Assembly: GCA_024280035.1 (NCBI GenBank)
Contig: JAJRQV010000014.1
Span: 62,001-126,000 of the forward strand
From: Campylobacterales bacterium
GTDB taxonomy: Bacteria > Campylobacterota > Campylobacteria > Campylobacterales > Sulfurimonadaceae
Reading direction: 5' to 3'
DNA: 64,000 nucleotides
The translations under genes and the position numbers were made by a program. Shown one piece after another: positions 37,404-45,685 of the stretch; position 1 is the first letter of the stretch; each line of letters starts with the position of its first letter. The notes beneath the pieces were generated by a model. The model searched no databases, was not told the origin of the DNA, and worked only from the letters and a program-made list of their open reading frames with translations.

Positions 37404-37616
37404 ATGATGAAAATAGTAGGAATGATGCTTATAATTGCTTTGGGTTTAATGGCTGAAAACAATGTAACAAATGAAACAAGTAAACAAGATAAAAATGTAA
37501 GTGCCCAAGAAGAGAGTGCTTTTGTAAAGAGTTTAAAATCACTTTTTGAAGTAAGAGACCCTGACCATGTAGATAATAAAAAATCATTTGACAACTTGTT
37601 TACAGAGAAAAAATAG
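37404..37616 (+). CDS. Small secreted hypothetical protein
   Basis: A 70-residue product with a signal peptide (MMKIVGMMLIIALGLMAEN) and a Lys/Glu/Asn-rich, likely disordered mature part ending VDNKKSFDNLFTEKK. No motif or family is recognised. It lies 17 bases after the DUF429 gene. The TAG stop is followed by the 130-base region that carries the sigma-54 promoter of the chemotaxis pair. Confidence 0.5.
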   Translation: MMKIVGMMLIIALGLMAENNVTNETSKQDKNVSAQEESAFVKSLKSLFEVRDPDHVDNKKSFDNLFTEKK

Positions 37617-37702
37617 GGTAAATCTACTTATTCTATTTTAATTTATTCTTTTTAATTTAATAATATTTCTACGGGCTTGAAATCAATATAATTATGTCGC
37701 AA

Positions 37703-37719
37703 TTGGCATATATTTTGCT
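37703..37719 (+). promoter_or_regulatory. Sigma-54 (RpoN) promoter of the cetB/cetA-like pair
   Basis: TTGGCATATATTTTGCT fits the -24/-12 consensus (TGGCAC...TTGC) with the essential GG (37705-37706) and GC (37717-37718) separated by exactly ten bases. The start codon is 32 bases downstream, with AAGGGG before it. RpoN controls middle flagellar genes in this phylum, so it would couple the receptor to motility gene expression. Confidence 0.75.
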
Positions 37720-37750
37720 ATTATAGTATTAATACAATAAGGGGCTAAAT

Positions 37751-38119
37751 ATGAGTAGAGAATATGTGTTAACAAATGAAGATTTTTTAGTTTCACAAAC
37801 AGATAAAAAAGGGATAATAACCTTTGCTAATGAAGACTTTTATAAGGTGGCAGGCTATACCTTAGAAGAACTTATTGGTCAACCGCACAATATTGTCCGT
37901 CACAAAGATATGCCAAAGGCTGCATTTAAAGATTTATGGGAGACTGTAAAAAAAGGCAAGGTTTGGACGGGTTATGTTAAAAACAGTATTCAAGGTGGAG
38001 GATTTTACTGGGTTTATGCAACCGTTTATCCTATGGATGATGGTTATATGTCATGTCGGCGAAAACCTTCTAAGTCTGAGATTGAAGACGTAGAAAAATT
38101 ATATAAGACAATGAGGTAA
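37751..38119 (+). CDS. PAS-domain energy-taxis protein, CetB-like
   Basis: A 122-residue single PAS domain. [20 protein letters not shown] opens it; [20 protein letters not shown] and [18 protein letters not shown] are the Aer-type PAS signature associated with [16 protein letters not shown] is the last strand. It has no membrane or signalling domain of its own. The next gene, two bases later, is a chemoreceptor with little sensory domain, so the two match the split CetB (PAS) and CetA (receptor) pair of Campylobacter jejuni energy taxis. FAD binding is a family inference. Confidence 0.85.
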   Translation: MSREYVLTNEDFLVSQTDKKGIITFANEDFYKVAGYTLEELIGQPHNIVRHKDMPKAAFKDLWETVKKGKVWTGYVKNSIQGGGFYWVYATVYPMDDGYMSCRRKPSKSEIEDVEKLYKTMR

Positions 38120-38121
38120 TT

Positions 38122-39234
38122 ATGAAATTAAGTACAATACAACATCGATTATTAACCGTAGCACACATGTTCGCTTTTATCATATTTTATGTTCTTTTTC
38201 AAAATGACATTATTCTTTATGTAGGTTTTGTGGTCATAACGGCATTTATTTTTACCACAACCGTTTCTGAACAAGACAAAGAACTGGATCGACTCTTGGG
38301 TGAGATTGAAGAGCTTATTGATAACAGACGAAATGAGGTTAACCTTATTAAAAATGCTAAAGAGGGTACACCCACAGATAAGTTAAATAAACTTGTGGTT
38401 ACTTTTCAAAAAAAGATACAAGAAGATGTTAAGGTCGCAGGTGAAATGATTCTTCTTGCTGCTAAGGTGGAAAATGGACATACCTCTTCACGTATTAAGA
38501 CAGACACGACAACACCGCATGTACATATGCTTCAAAAAACAATGAATTCTATGCTTGACAGTATAGAAAAAAATGTGAGTGGAGCAACCACAACACTTGA
38601 AAAACTTGCATCAGGAGACTTTAAGGCTCGCGTTAAGGTTGAGATTGAAGGCACCTTTGGCAGAATGTTAAGTGATGTTAATACCTTGGGTGAATCGCTT
38701 CAAGCAATGGAAAGTAGAACCGAAGATTCAAGGGTTGAGCTTCAAAACAATACAGAACAACTTCAGTCCACTTTAGAAACAATGAAAGGAACAACCTTTG
38801 TTGAATTAAACAGTATGATTGATACCACTATTGGACGTATTGATATTATTGCTCAAAAAGAGACAGAACTTGCAGATAATTTACAAAGTTTAGTGTCGAG
38901 TGCAAATGAGACAAAAGAGATTCTTTCAACCATTGATGATATTGCTGACCAGACAAACTTACTTGCACTTAATGCAGCAATTGAAGCGGCACGTGCCGGT
39001 GAACATGGACGTGGTTTTGCAGTTGTTGCAGATGAGGTAAGAAAACTGGCGGAAAGAACCCAAAAATCATTGGCTGAAATTTCGGCAACGATTAATGTTC
39101 TTGTTCAAGCAATTTCGGACAGCAGCGAGTCACTAAACTTTAATAAAGAAGATATGATGAGTTTAACAGAGTATGTAGGAACTGTAGATATAAAAATGAA
39201 TGAAATTGTCACTGCAATGGATGAATTAGCTTAG
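38122..39234 (+). CDS. Methyl-accepting chemotaxis protein, CetA-like
   Basis: A 370-residue receptor. Two N-terminal hydrophobic segments ([16 protein letters not shown] and [17 protein letters not shown]) anchor it with almost no periplasmic loop. A HAMP-like coiled region follows, then the receptor tip [20 protein letters not shown] and [20 protein letters not shown] near residues 270-310, where CheA/CheW bind. After the tip the returning helix is short, ending [12 protein letters not shown]. With no sensory domain, it must take its signal from a partner, most likely the PAS protein encoded upstream. Confidence 0.85.
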   Translation: MKLSTIQHRLLTVAHMFAFIIFYVLFQNDIILYVGFVVITAFIFTTTVSEQDKELDRLLGEIEELIDNRRNEVNLIKNAKEGTPTDKLNKLVVTFQKKIQEDVKVAGEMILLAAKVENGHTSSRIKTDTTTPHVHMLQKTMNSMLDSIEKNVSGATTTLEKLASGDFKARVKVEIEGTFGRMLSDVNTLGESLQAMESRTEDSRVELQNNTEQLQSTLETMKGTTFVELNSMIDTTIGRIDIIAQKETELADNLQSLVSSANETKEILSTIDDIADQTNLLALNAAIEAARAGEHGRGFAVVADEVRKLAERTQKSLAEISATINVLVQAISDSSESLNFNKEDMMSLTEYVGTVDIKMNEIVTAMDELA

Positions 39235-39277
39235 TTTAATTAGCTATAATTACGAAAAAGTTTATGCAAGGGCAAAA

Positions 39278-39772
39278 ATGAAATTTGTTTCAATTATTAT
39301 GGGTTCTAAAAGTGATTATGATGTAATGAAATCATGTTCAGATACATTAGATGCTTTTGGGGTAGGTTATGAGTTAATTATCTCATCTGCACATCGTTCA
39401 CCAGAACGAACAAAAAACTATATGGATAAGGCTGAGGCAAAAGGTTCTCAGGTTTTTATTGCAGCTGCAGGTATGGCAGCCCATCTTGCAGGTGTTCTTG
39501 CCTCAAAAACAGTAAAACCTATTATTGGTGTACCGATGTCAGCCTCAGCACTTTCAGGAATTGATGCACTTCTTTCTACGGTACAGATGCCAGCAGGTAT
39601 GCCCGTTGCAACGGTTGCCATTGGTAAGGCAGGGGCAATTAATTCAGCCTACTTAGCCATGCAAATCTTAGCCTTAAGTAATGAAGAGTTGTCAGTTAAA
39701 CTGGCTGAAGATAGAATTGCAAAAGCTAAAAAAGTAGAGATGGATTCTGCTGAGATTGAAACAATTTTATAA
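39278..39772 (+). CDS. purE: N5-carboxyaminoimidazole ribonucleotide mutase
   Basis: Class I PurE of 164 residues, an early step of purine synthesis (N5-CAIR to CAIR). It shows SIIMGSKSDYDVMKSCSDTL, the nucleotide loop ISSAHRSPERTKNYM with the catalytic His, and GMAAHLAGVLASKTVKPIIG, then GKAGAINSAYLAMQIL. The size and motifs are those of bacterial PurE. It stands alone, about 40 bases after the receptor gene and 50 before the DUF3972 gene. Confidence 0.95.
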   Translation: MKFVSIIMGSKSDYDVMKSCSDTLDAFGVGYELIISSAHRSPERTKNYMDKAEAKGSQVFIAAAGMAAHLAGVLASKTVKPIIGVPMSASALSGIDALLSTVQMPAGMPVATVAIGKAGAINSAYLAMQILALSNEELSVKLAEDRIAKAKKVEMDSAEIETIL

Positions 39773-39824
39773 GTTAACTTTTAAAAAACTAGTTTAATCT
39801 AAGCGTTATGAAGAGAAAGGATTA

Positions 39825-40238
39825 ATGATGGATACAGGTTGGATTACCATTCAAGAATATTCTGAACTCACAGGTTTAAGCCCTGATGCAATTGATGACT
39901 TAATGGAACGGGGTAAGTTGGAGTGTAAAACTGAATTGGGAAAGGTTTATATTGATCCTTCTCGTGGTATGCAAGCTATAGTCCCTTCTGAAATAGGTGA
40001 GCTTACTGAATCGGGGGGCTCAAGCATTAATGTAGGCCCTCAGTTTATTGAAAAAACCATTGGTACTATTATTAATCTTCATGAAAAAGTATTGGTGGCT
40101 AAAGATGAAACAATTGAGTCGGTAAAAAATGAGAATTTGTTTTTAAAAGAGGCACTTTCATCTTTACAAGACCTGTATGAAGAAGATAGAAACACAATTG
40201 ACACCCTAACAAAACAGCTGAATCTTTCTCAAGATTAG
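39825..40238 (+). CDS. DUF3972 protein
   Basis: A 137-residue protein. The first ~45 residues (WITIQEYSELTGLSPDAIDDLMERGKLECK) form an excisionase/MerR-like winged helix-turn-helix; the second half is a coiled coil (ETIESVKNENLFLKEALSSL). This is the DUF3972 arrangement, a family almost confined to Campylobacterota. Its role is not established; a DNA-binding or scaffold role is suggested by the fold. ATG 39828 has a better spaced AAGG than ATG 39825. Confidence 0.75.
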   Translation: MMDTGWITIQEYSELTGLSPDAIDDLMERGKLECKTELGKVYIDPSRGMQAIVPSEIGELTESGGSSINVGPQFIEKTIGTIINLHEKVLVAKDETIESVKNENLFLKEALSSLQDLYEEDRNTIDTLTKQLNLSQD

Positions 40239-40247
40239 GTTGAGTTT

Positions 40248-40331
40248 ATGAAACGAAAATATAAACTGATGTGGGGAAAAGTAATTGATGAATATGCAGA
40301 TAACGCGCCTACAAAAGAAACGCTTTCTTAG
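40248..40331 (+). CDS. Possible tiny protein (27 aa)
   Basis: An ATG at 40248 opens a short frame (MKRKYKLMWGKVIDEYADNA, ending PTKETLS) that stops with TAG immediately before the DUF89 ATG. AGG lies eight bases upstream. It is in frame with the DUF89 gene, but the latter's own start matches its family. It may be a leader peptide or translational coupling peptide, or spurious. Confidence 0.3.
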   Translation: MKRKYKLMWGKVIDEYADNAPTKETLS

Positions 40332-41192
40332 ATGAATATTGATCCTGCTTGTGTCGAGTGTATTATAGGTCAAAGCAAGCGGGTGGCAGAAGCTATTCAT
40401 GCAGATGAAGTCTTAAGTAAAAAGATTTTATCAACGGCTTTGAGTATGTCTAAAGACTTTTCTTATTCCCAAAACCCTCCTGAAGTTGCTACTCCCTTAT
40501 ATGAAAAGATGGCAAAGATTGCAGATAAAAAAGATCTTTATGATGAGGTGAAAAAACTCTCTACCCTAAAAGCACTCTCTTTTGTTCCTTTTCTTGAGAA
40601 GGAGATACAAAAATCATCTGAACCTCTTTTTACAGCGACTAAGGTCGCGGTTGCTGGAAATGTTATTGATCTTGCAGCAGAAGTTGAGTTTGATCTGAAT
40701 GAAGAGTTAGAAAAGGTTTTTCATACTGACTTTGCGGTTAATGATTTTAAAATCTTAGAAGAGAAACTTTCGAAGGCTTCTACTCTTTTATATATTGCAG
40801 ATAATACGGGTGAACATATTTTTGATAAAATTTATATTCAAACTATCTTGCAACTTTTCCCCAAACTAGAAATCACGTATATGACAAGAGGCAGAGCCAT
40901 CATTAATGATGTTACCTTTGAAGAGGCTCAAGAAGCTGGTTTTGAAGAGGTCTGTCAATTAATGAGTTCCGGTGTTAATACTCCTTGTTTTGTTTATAAC
41001 AGAGCAAATAAAACTTCTCAAGAACTCTTTGATAAGGCAGATGTGATTATTACTAAGGGAATGGGAAATTATGAATGTCTTAGTGATTATGGACGTAAAA
41101 ACCTCTTCTTTTTATTAAAAGTAAAATGTAATGTTGTTGCCCGTTCTATTGGTAAGAACTTAGGCGATATTATCTGTAAGTTAAGTGCTTAA
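40332..41192 (+). CDS. DUF89/ARMT1-like metal-dependent phosphatase
   Basis: A 286-residue protein opening NIDPACVECIIGQSKRVAEA, a CxxC-like N-terminus common to the bacterial DUF89 subgroup. The core has TLLYIADNTGEHIFDKIYIQ with the Asp-Asn metal ligands and EVCQLMSSGVNTPC, and later DVIITKGMGNYECLS. DUF89 proteins are Co/Mn/Ni-dependent phosphatases proposed to remove damaged sugar-phosphates. Its 3' end overlaps the oppositely directed cbiB gene by 4 bases. Confidence 0.82.
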   Translation: MNIDPACVECIIGQSKRVAEAIHADEVLSKKILSTALSMSKDFSYSQNPPEVATPLYEKMAKIADKKDLYDEVKKLSTLKALSFVPFLEKEIQKSSEPLFTATKVAVAGNVIDLAAEVEFDLNEELEKVFHTDFAVNDFKILEEKLSKASTLLYIADNTGEHIFDKIYIQTILQLFPKLEITYMTRGRAIINDVTFEEAQEAGFEEVCQLMSSGVNTPCFVYNRANKTSQELFDKADVIITKGMGNYECLSDYGRKNLFFLLKVKCNVVARSIGKNLGDIICKLSA

Positions 41193-42037
41193 AGTTTTGT
41201 GAACCTTAGTGCTCTGCTTAAATCATCTGCTTTAATCTCTTCTCTTCCTTCACCAAAATAAGGCTTGGTTTTAATTTTTCCAAAATAAGAAGTATTTCCT
41301 CCTAATTTTACACCAAGAACTAATGCCATTGCTGTAATTGGGTGACCTGCATTTGGACTTTCATGTTCTTTTCCTTGTGGATAAAAGGCAAAAATATCGC
41401 GTTGTGAACCTAAGATCATGATGAGTATAGCCGTTATTCTTGAGGGAATATAGTTTACAATATCATCTAAAATAGCGGCTACCTTACCATAGTTTTCATA
41501 TTTCTCATTTCTATAACCTACCATAGAATCCATGGTGTTGATAGCCTTATAGATGATAATTCCAGGAAGATTAAAAAGAAGAAGATAAAAAATAGGTGCC
41601 ACCACCCCATCGGAAAGGTTTTCTGCGTAGGTTTCTATTGCTGCCTTATAGATATCTGTGTCATTCATGTCTTGAACGTCTCTACTGACTAACATTGAAA
41701 TTGCATGTTTTTTATCTTCACTGGTTAAGATCTCTTTAACCGTATGATAAAGCATATTATGAGCAATAAACATAGACGTAAAAATAGAAGAAAAAATTAT
41801 CATCCAAATATAGGGTAAAAGGTGAAGTAGGTAAACAAGAGCAATAGATAAAATAAATACAGTACTTAGTATAAATACAACGAGGTAAGCCCCTCGTTTA
41901 ACACTGTCTTCATAAAACTTCTTTTCAAACAGGCTGATAAGTTCACCTATAATAATAATGGGGTGTTTTATATAAGGAAATTCACCAAAAAACTTGTCAA
42001 TGAAGTAGGCAAAAAATGAGATTAAAAGATTACTCAT
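41189..42037 (-). CDS. cbiB: Adenosylcobinamide-phosphate synthase
   Basis: A 282-residue membrane protein joining aminopropanol phosphate to adenosylcobyric acid. It has AYFIDKFFGEFPYIKHPIII with the family's D-x-x-x-G-D/E-P...HP pattern. Four or five membrane segments follow, then SRDVQDMNDTDIYKAAIETY AEN-type loop and DGVVAPIFYLLLFNLPGI, and NAGHPITAMALVLGVKLGGN. It overlaps the end of cbiP by 8 bases and is the last gene of the minus-strand run kinase-cobD-cbiP-cbiB. Confidence 0.92.
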   Translation of the reverse strand: MSNLLISFFAYFIDKFFGEFPYIKHPIIIIGELISLFEKKFYEDSVKRGAYLVVFILSTVFILSIALVYLLHLLPYIWMIIFSSIFTSMFIAHNMLYHTVKEILTSEDKKHAISMLVSRDVQDMNDTDIYKAAIETYAENLSDGVVAPIFYLLLFNLPGIIIYKAINTMDSMVGYRNEKYENYGKVAAILDDIVNYIPSRITAILIMILGSQRDIFAFYPQGKEHESPNAGHPITAMALVLGVKLGGNTSYFGKIKTKPYFGEGREEIKADDLSRALRFTKL

Positions 42038-43415
42038 TTAAAGCATTTTGAATATAATTGATATCAACATATTTATCTATATGCATAGCAAAATCGTTAA
42101 TTGCAGTTGATTTAAATGTTTTAAACTCATATCCCTTATACTCCTCATTTATAGCTGAAAATATTTTATAGCGTAAGTCATCATTGTCAAAAAGCCCATG
42201 CACAAAGGTGCCAAAAAGATTTTTTTTCTGTTTCGCTCGTTTTTTGCTTATGCCGTTATGAATTTCATACCCATTGACCATGATGCCAAAAAGATTGTAG
42301 CAGTCTTTGGTAACAATTTTTTCCTCTTGAAAAATGACCTCTCCTTTGAACCGTGCAAAGGCTTTAACTTCTTTAACATCAGACTCTATGGCTAAGGGGT
42401 CAAGAATTTTTTAAAACATCATCTCATAACCACCACAAATGGCAATAATTACTTTCTTTTTAGACTTAAGTGCTTTTTCAAAGCCTCTTTGTCTTAACCA
42501 GTTTAAATCATCAATGACTCTTTTTGTTCCAGGAAGGATGATAGCGTGACAGTTTATAAGTTCACTAGGGTTTGAGATAAAGACAAGTTCAATTTCAGGA
42601 TCTGTAATAAGAGGCTCAAAGTCGGTGAAATTACTAATATGAGGGAGCCGTATGACGCCTACCCTTATAATAGCCTTTTGTGTATCTTGAATGTAATTCA
42701 TAATAGAGGCACTGTCCTCAAATCCAAGGTTAAATGGCTTAAAGGGTACGACACCAAGAACTTTAATACCAAAACGCTCTTGTATAATCTCTACTCCCTC
42801 ATCAAAAAGAGTCATATCTCCTTGAAACTTATTGACAATAACCCCAATAACATTTTGTCTTAGTTTTTCAGGAAGAAGTTGATAAACCCCATAAATTGAA
42901 GCAAATACCCCGCCTCTTTGAATGTCTGCAACAAAGACAATTTTAGTGTTGAATTCATCAGCGATATATATATTAGAGAGGTCTCTGTCCATAAGGTTTA
43001 GCTCAACAGGACTTCCTGCTCCCTCAGCTACAATACACTCATAGGTCTCTTGAAGTTTTTTAAAGGCGAGTGAAGCAAAAGGTTTTAGAGTATTGATATC
43101 TCTGTAGTATGACCATACGTCTTTATTACCGATACTTTTGCCATTGACAATAATATGTGCCTTTGACTTTCCTCCAGACTTAAGCAGAACAGGATTCATA
43201 TAAGGGGATGTTTTTAGTCCTATTGCCTCTGCAGCAAAGTACTGAGGAATTGCAATTTCACCTCCCTCATCCGTAACTTGAGAATTATTAGAAACATTTT
43301 GAGCCTTGTAAGGAGCTACTTTGATACCCCGGTGATGTAACAGATAGGTAATAGCAAAAGCAAGGGTTTATTTTCCTGCATCAGAACTGGTACCAAAGAT
43401 ACTAAGTGATCGCAT
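42030..43415 (-). pseudogene. cbiP: Adenosylcobyric acid synthase (glutamine-hydrolysing), interrupted by two in-frame TAA codons
   Basis: Amidates the corrin side chains b, d, e and g. The 461-codon frame from ATG 43415 begins RSLSIFGTSSDAGK, then TAA at 43370-43368 exactly where the P-loop needs Ser/Thr, and continues TLAFAITYLLHHRGIKVAPY, KAQNVSNNS, DEGGEIAIPQYFAAEA, MNPVLLKSGGKSKAHI. The GATase domain with the Cys nucleophile (IIAICGGYEMMF) is followed by a second TAA (42413-42411), then KILDPLAIESDV and GYEIHNG to the end, with the His of GTFVHGLFDND. No other frame change is needed. Both stops must be bypassed to make an active enzyme. Confidence 0.9.
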
Positions 43416-44394
43416 TTAAAACCTCTTTTAGTAAGCTGTGTGCTTTTTTATCTTTAACCGCAAAACGAAGATAATCATTACTCAAGTAATCAAAACTTCC
43501 ACAGGTTCGTGTGAGTATCTTTTTACGCAAAAGCATAGCAAAAATTTTATCTGCTTTGCTAGATTTACATAAATAAAAGTTTGAATCACTGGGATAAATT
43601 TTTTCAAATAAGTTCGATTTTTTTAGAATTTTTAGTAAATTTTCTTTGTTTTTATAATGTAGTTTTTTACTTTTTTTAGTAAAACTTTTATCTTGTAATC
43701 TCTGTTTTAAAAACTCAACATCATAAGAAGAGAGGTTCCATAAAGGAGTTTTTAGTTGTTGTATATTTATCTTATGTGAAAAAATAGCACCGATACGGAT
43801 ACCCGCACAGCTGTAAAACTTTGAGAATGACTGTATGATATAAAGATTTTTATTGTGGTTGATTTTATCTCTATACGAGGGGAGGTCTTCAAATTCTAAA
43901 AAAGATTCATCCAAGATTATTGTGCAGTTTTGTTCTTTCCATAAAATAAAAAGTTTTTTTAAGTCATAATATTTGGCTTCAGGGGTAGAAGGATTAACAA
44001 ATACAATAATCGAATTTTTTTCAGGTTTTTCATAAAGATTTGAAAAGCGATTGATTTTAATAATGTCTTTGCCACTACAGGCCTTTTCATATTCGCCATA
44101 AAGTGGGGCATAAAGGTAAACGCTTCTCTCTTTTAAAAAAGAAAGGAGAAAAAAAATAGCAGAACTTGCACCATTATGAAGAGAAATTTGTGATTTTTTG
44201 ATGTGGTACTTTTTAGAAATCTCTTTTTTTAAGGCCTTGTAGCTTGGTTCTGCATAACGTACAAGCATCTCGTTTTTTATGTTTAAAGTAGACTTTGGAT
44301 GATAAGCATTTATATTTGAAGAGAAATCTATAATTTTTTCTTCTTTGCATTGAAACAAAGAGGCATATCTATAAATATCGGCACCATGTTTCAT
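43402..44394 (-). CDS. cobD: Threonine-phosphate decarboxylase-like PLP enzyme
   Basis: A 330-residue fold-type I aminotransferase related to CobD/CobC and HisC. HGADIYRYASLFQCKEEKII, then IDFSSNINAYHP (substrate-end motif of CobD), SLHNGASSAIFFLLSFL, a PLP-binding DESFLEFEDLPS, and the lysine block IIQSFSKFYSCAGIRIG. It would make aminopropanol phosphate for the cobalamin loop. It overlaps cbiP by 14 bases and the kinase gene by 4, so co-translation is likely. HisC function is disfavoured by the cobalamin context and the IDFSSNIN start. Confidence 0.87.
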   Translation of the reverse strand: MKHGADIYRYASLFQCKEEKIIDFSSNINAYHPKSTLNIKNEMLVRYAEPSYKALKKEISKKYHIKKSQISLHNGASSAIFFLLSFLKERSVYLYAPLYGEYEKACSGKDIIKINRFSNLYEKPEKNSIIVFVNPSTPEAKYYDLKKLFILWKEQNCTIILDESFLEFEDLPSYRDKINHNKNLYIIQSFSKFYSCAGIRIGAIFSHKINIQQLKTPLWNLSSYDVEFLKQRLQDKSFTKKSKKLHYKNKENLLKILKKSNLFEKIYPSDSNFYLCKSSKADKIFAMLLRKKILTRTCGSFDYLSNDYLRFAVKDKKAHSLLKEVLNAIT

Positions 44395-45185
44395 AATAAC
44401 TCTTTTGCTTTGAGGGTGTTTTTATACTTATATACTCTTTTAAGTGCATAATAATGTGAGGCAATGTACATTTTGTCTAAAACCTCTTTTTTAGTTAGTT
44501 TTTTACGTGTTCTTTGGTTGTATGTTTTTAAAAACAGGTCAATGTAATGATGATTATGTATTTGCGTGTCAAATCCTATAAGTGCTACGGCAACATCAAA
44601 ACTAAGACTTCCACAAGAGCTGTCTATAAAGTCTATTACTCCAATTTTATGACCTTGAAAAATAGTATTGTCCTTAAAAATATCGCCATGGATAAGATGA
44701 TTGTGGGTATTGGTGAAATCTTTTAAAAACTCAAATTTTTTATAATAAGCGAAAAACTGTGTTTTAGTATATCGTAGTGCTTCTAACACTTCATCTTCTA
44801 CTGCCTTATTTGAAAGGCAAGGAATTTGGGCCGTTTGTTTATGTAGTTGACTAATAAATCTTGCTAAGGCCTGTATATGATAAGCTTGAATGGTAGAAGG
44901 TTGTTTACCTTTCAAACGTTTATAGATATACCATTCATCTTTATTATCAAGACATATGGGAACATTTAAACCAGCTGATTTTAGGTAGTTTAAGAGTTTG
45001 ATATCTTCTTGAATTTTTTGAGTAATATCTCTTTCGTATTTTTTTAAAATATAACTTTTGTCTTGTGTGAAAACGATATAGGTAGTATCCATAATTCCAG
45101 AAGTAGTCGGCAAAATCTTTAAAAATTTGTAAGAGGGAAAGAGCTGATTTAACTCATTTAAAGAGATTGATGTTAAAACGCCCAC
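44391..45185 (-). CDS. APH-fold small-molecule kinase in the cobalamin operon
   Basis: A 264-residue aminoglycoside-phosphotransferase-like kinase. TTYIVFTQDKSYILKKYERD has the ATP-anchoring Lys, IHGDIFKDNTIF the catalytic HGD...N, and KIGVIDFIDSSCGSLSFDVA the metal-binding Asp. It resembles the ThrB2-type homoserine kinases of the APH superfamily. Here it sits between the Cys-rich gene and the threonine-phosphate decarboxylase, 4 bases overlapping the latter. A role as L-threonine kinase supplying that enzyme is likely, replacing PduX, which belongs to the unrelated GHMP family. That role is inferred from position. Confidence 0.75.
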   Translation of the reverse strand: MGVLTSISLNELNQLFPSYKFLKILPTTSGIMDTTYIVFTQDKSYILKKYERDITQKIQEDIKLLNYLKSAGLNVPICLDNKDEWYIYKRLKGKQPSTIQAYHIQALARFISQLHKQTAQIPCLSNKAVEDEVLEALRYTKTQFFAYYKKFEFLKDFTNTHNHLIHGDIFKDNTIFQGHKIGVIDFIDSSCGSLSFDVAVALIGFDTQIHNHHYIDLFLKTYNQRTRKKLTKKEVLDKMYIASHYYALKRVYKYKNTLKAKELL

Positions 45186-45611
45186 TTATAAAAGGCACTT
45201 TTGCATAATTTTTTTCCAGTCAAGGTCAAAGTGTTTTTTTACATAATCTTGATGATGAGGAACACCACATTTAGAGCAGTCTTGATGTATTTTTTCGCCA
45301 TACACACCCTGTCTTCCATCTTTTGACTTGATATCACAAAGGCTGTACTGGGTTTTAGTGTTTATCTTTTGAATGCCCTCGTCATCAAAGCGAAAATTAG
45401 GACAGGCGCAAAGATAACAGTTGAGTTTTTCCATATCATGACATTTTTTATTTTTGGCATACAGGGGGCAAAAATCATATTCCTCTTTTTTCATATTTTC
45501 AAAATCAAAATATTATATTATCTGCTCATGGCTGTAATTCTTGCTTAATAATTTAGTAACAATAACTTTATGCTTAAGAGCATGTTCTTCAAACCAACGC
45601 TTATATCCCAT
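45186..45611 (-). pseudogene. Cysteine-rich small-domain protein of cobalamin clusters, interrupted by an in-frame TAA at 45515-45513
   Basis: From ATG 45611 the frame reads MGYKRWFEEHALKHKVIVTK, LLSKNYSHEQII, then TAA, then YFDFENMKKEEYDFCP and an array of about ten Cys including CHDMEKLNCYLCACPNF and DCSKCGVPHH. This is the Cys-rich small domain (metal-binding-like) often found in archaeal and epsilonproteobacterial cobalamin loci; the activity is unknown. The ATG after the stop (45494) would still give the Cys-rich part, 102 residues. TAA to GAA gives IIEYFDFENM, as commonly seen in family members, and a 141-residue protein. Confidence 0.75.
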
Positions 45612-45652
45612 GTACCATCCTCATTATGAGACGAATTATTGCATAATTTGGC

Positions 45653-45658
45653 TATAAT
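45653..45658 (+). promoter_or_regulatory. -10 element of cbiM, in the divergent cob promoter region
   Basis: TATAAT in GGCTATAATTCAGG lies 28 bases before the cbiM ATG, which also has AAGGA nine bases upstream. The 74-base gap to the divergent Cys-rich gene must hold both promoters. No cobalamin riboswitch box was seen in this gap. Confidence 0.5.
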
Positions 45659-45685
45659 TCAGGTATAAAATTTTAAGGAAATAAT

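Noticed and set aside
4955-45515. TAA reassigned to a sense codon throughout the genome
   Set aside because: TAA is also the real terminal stop of many genes here (for example bioF, the ABC ATPase, the HDOD and cbiD-region genes), so reassignment would run genes together.
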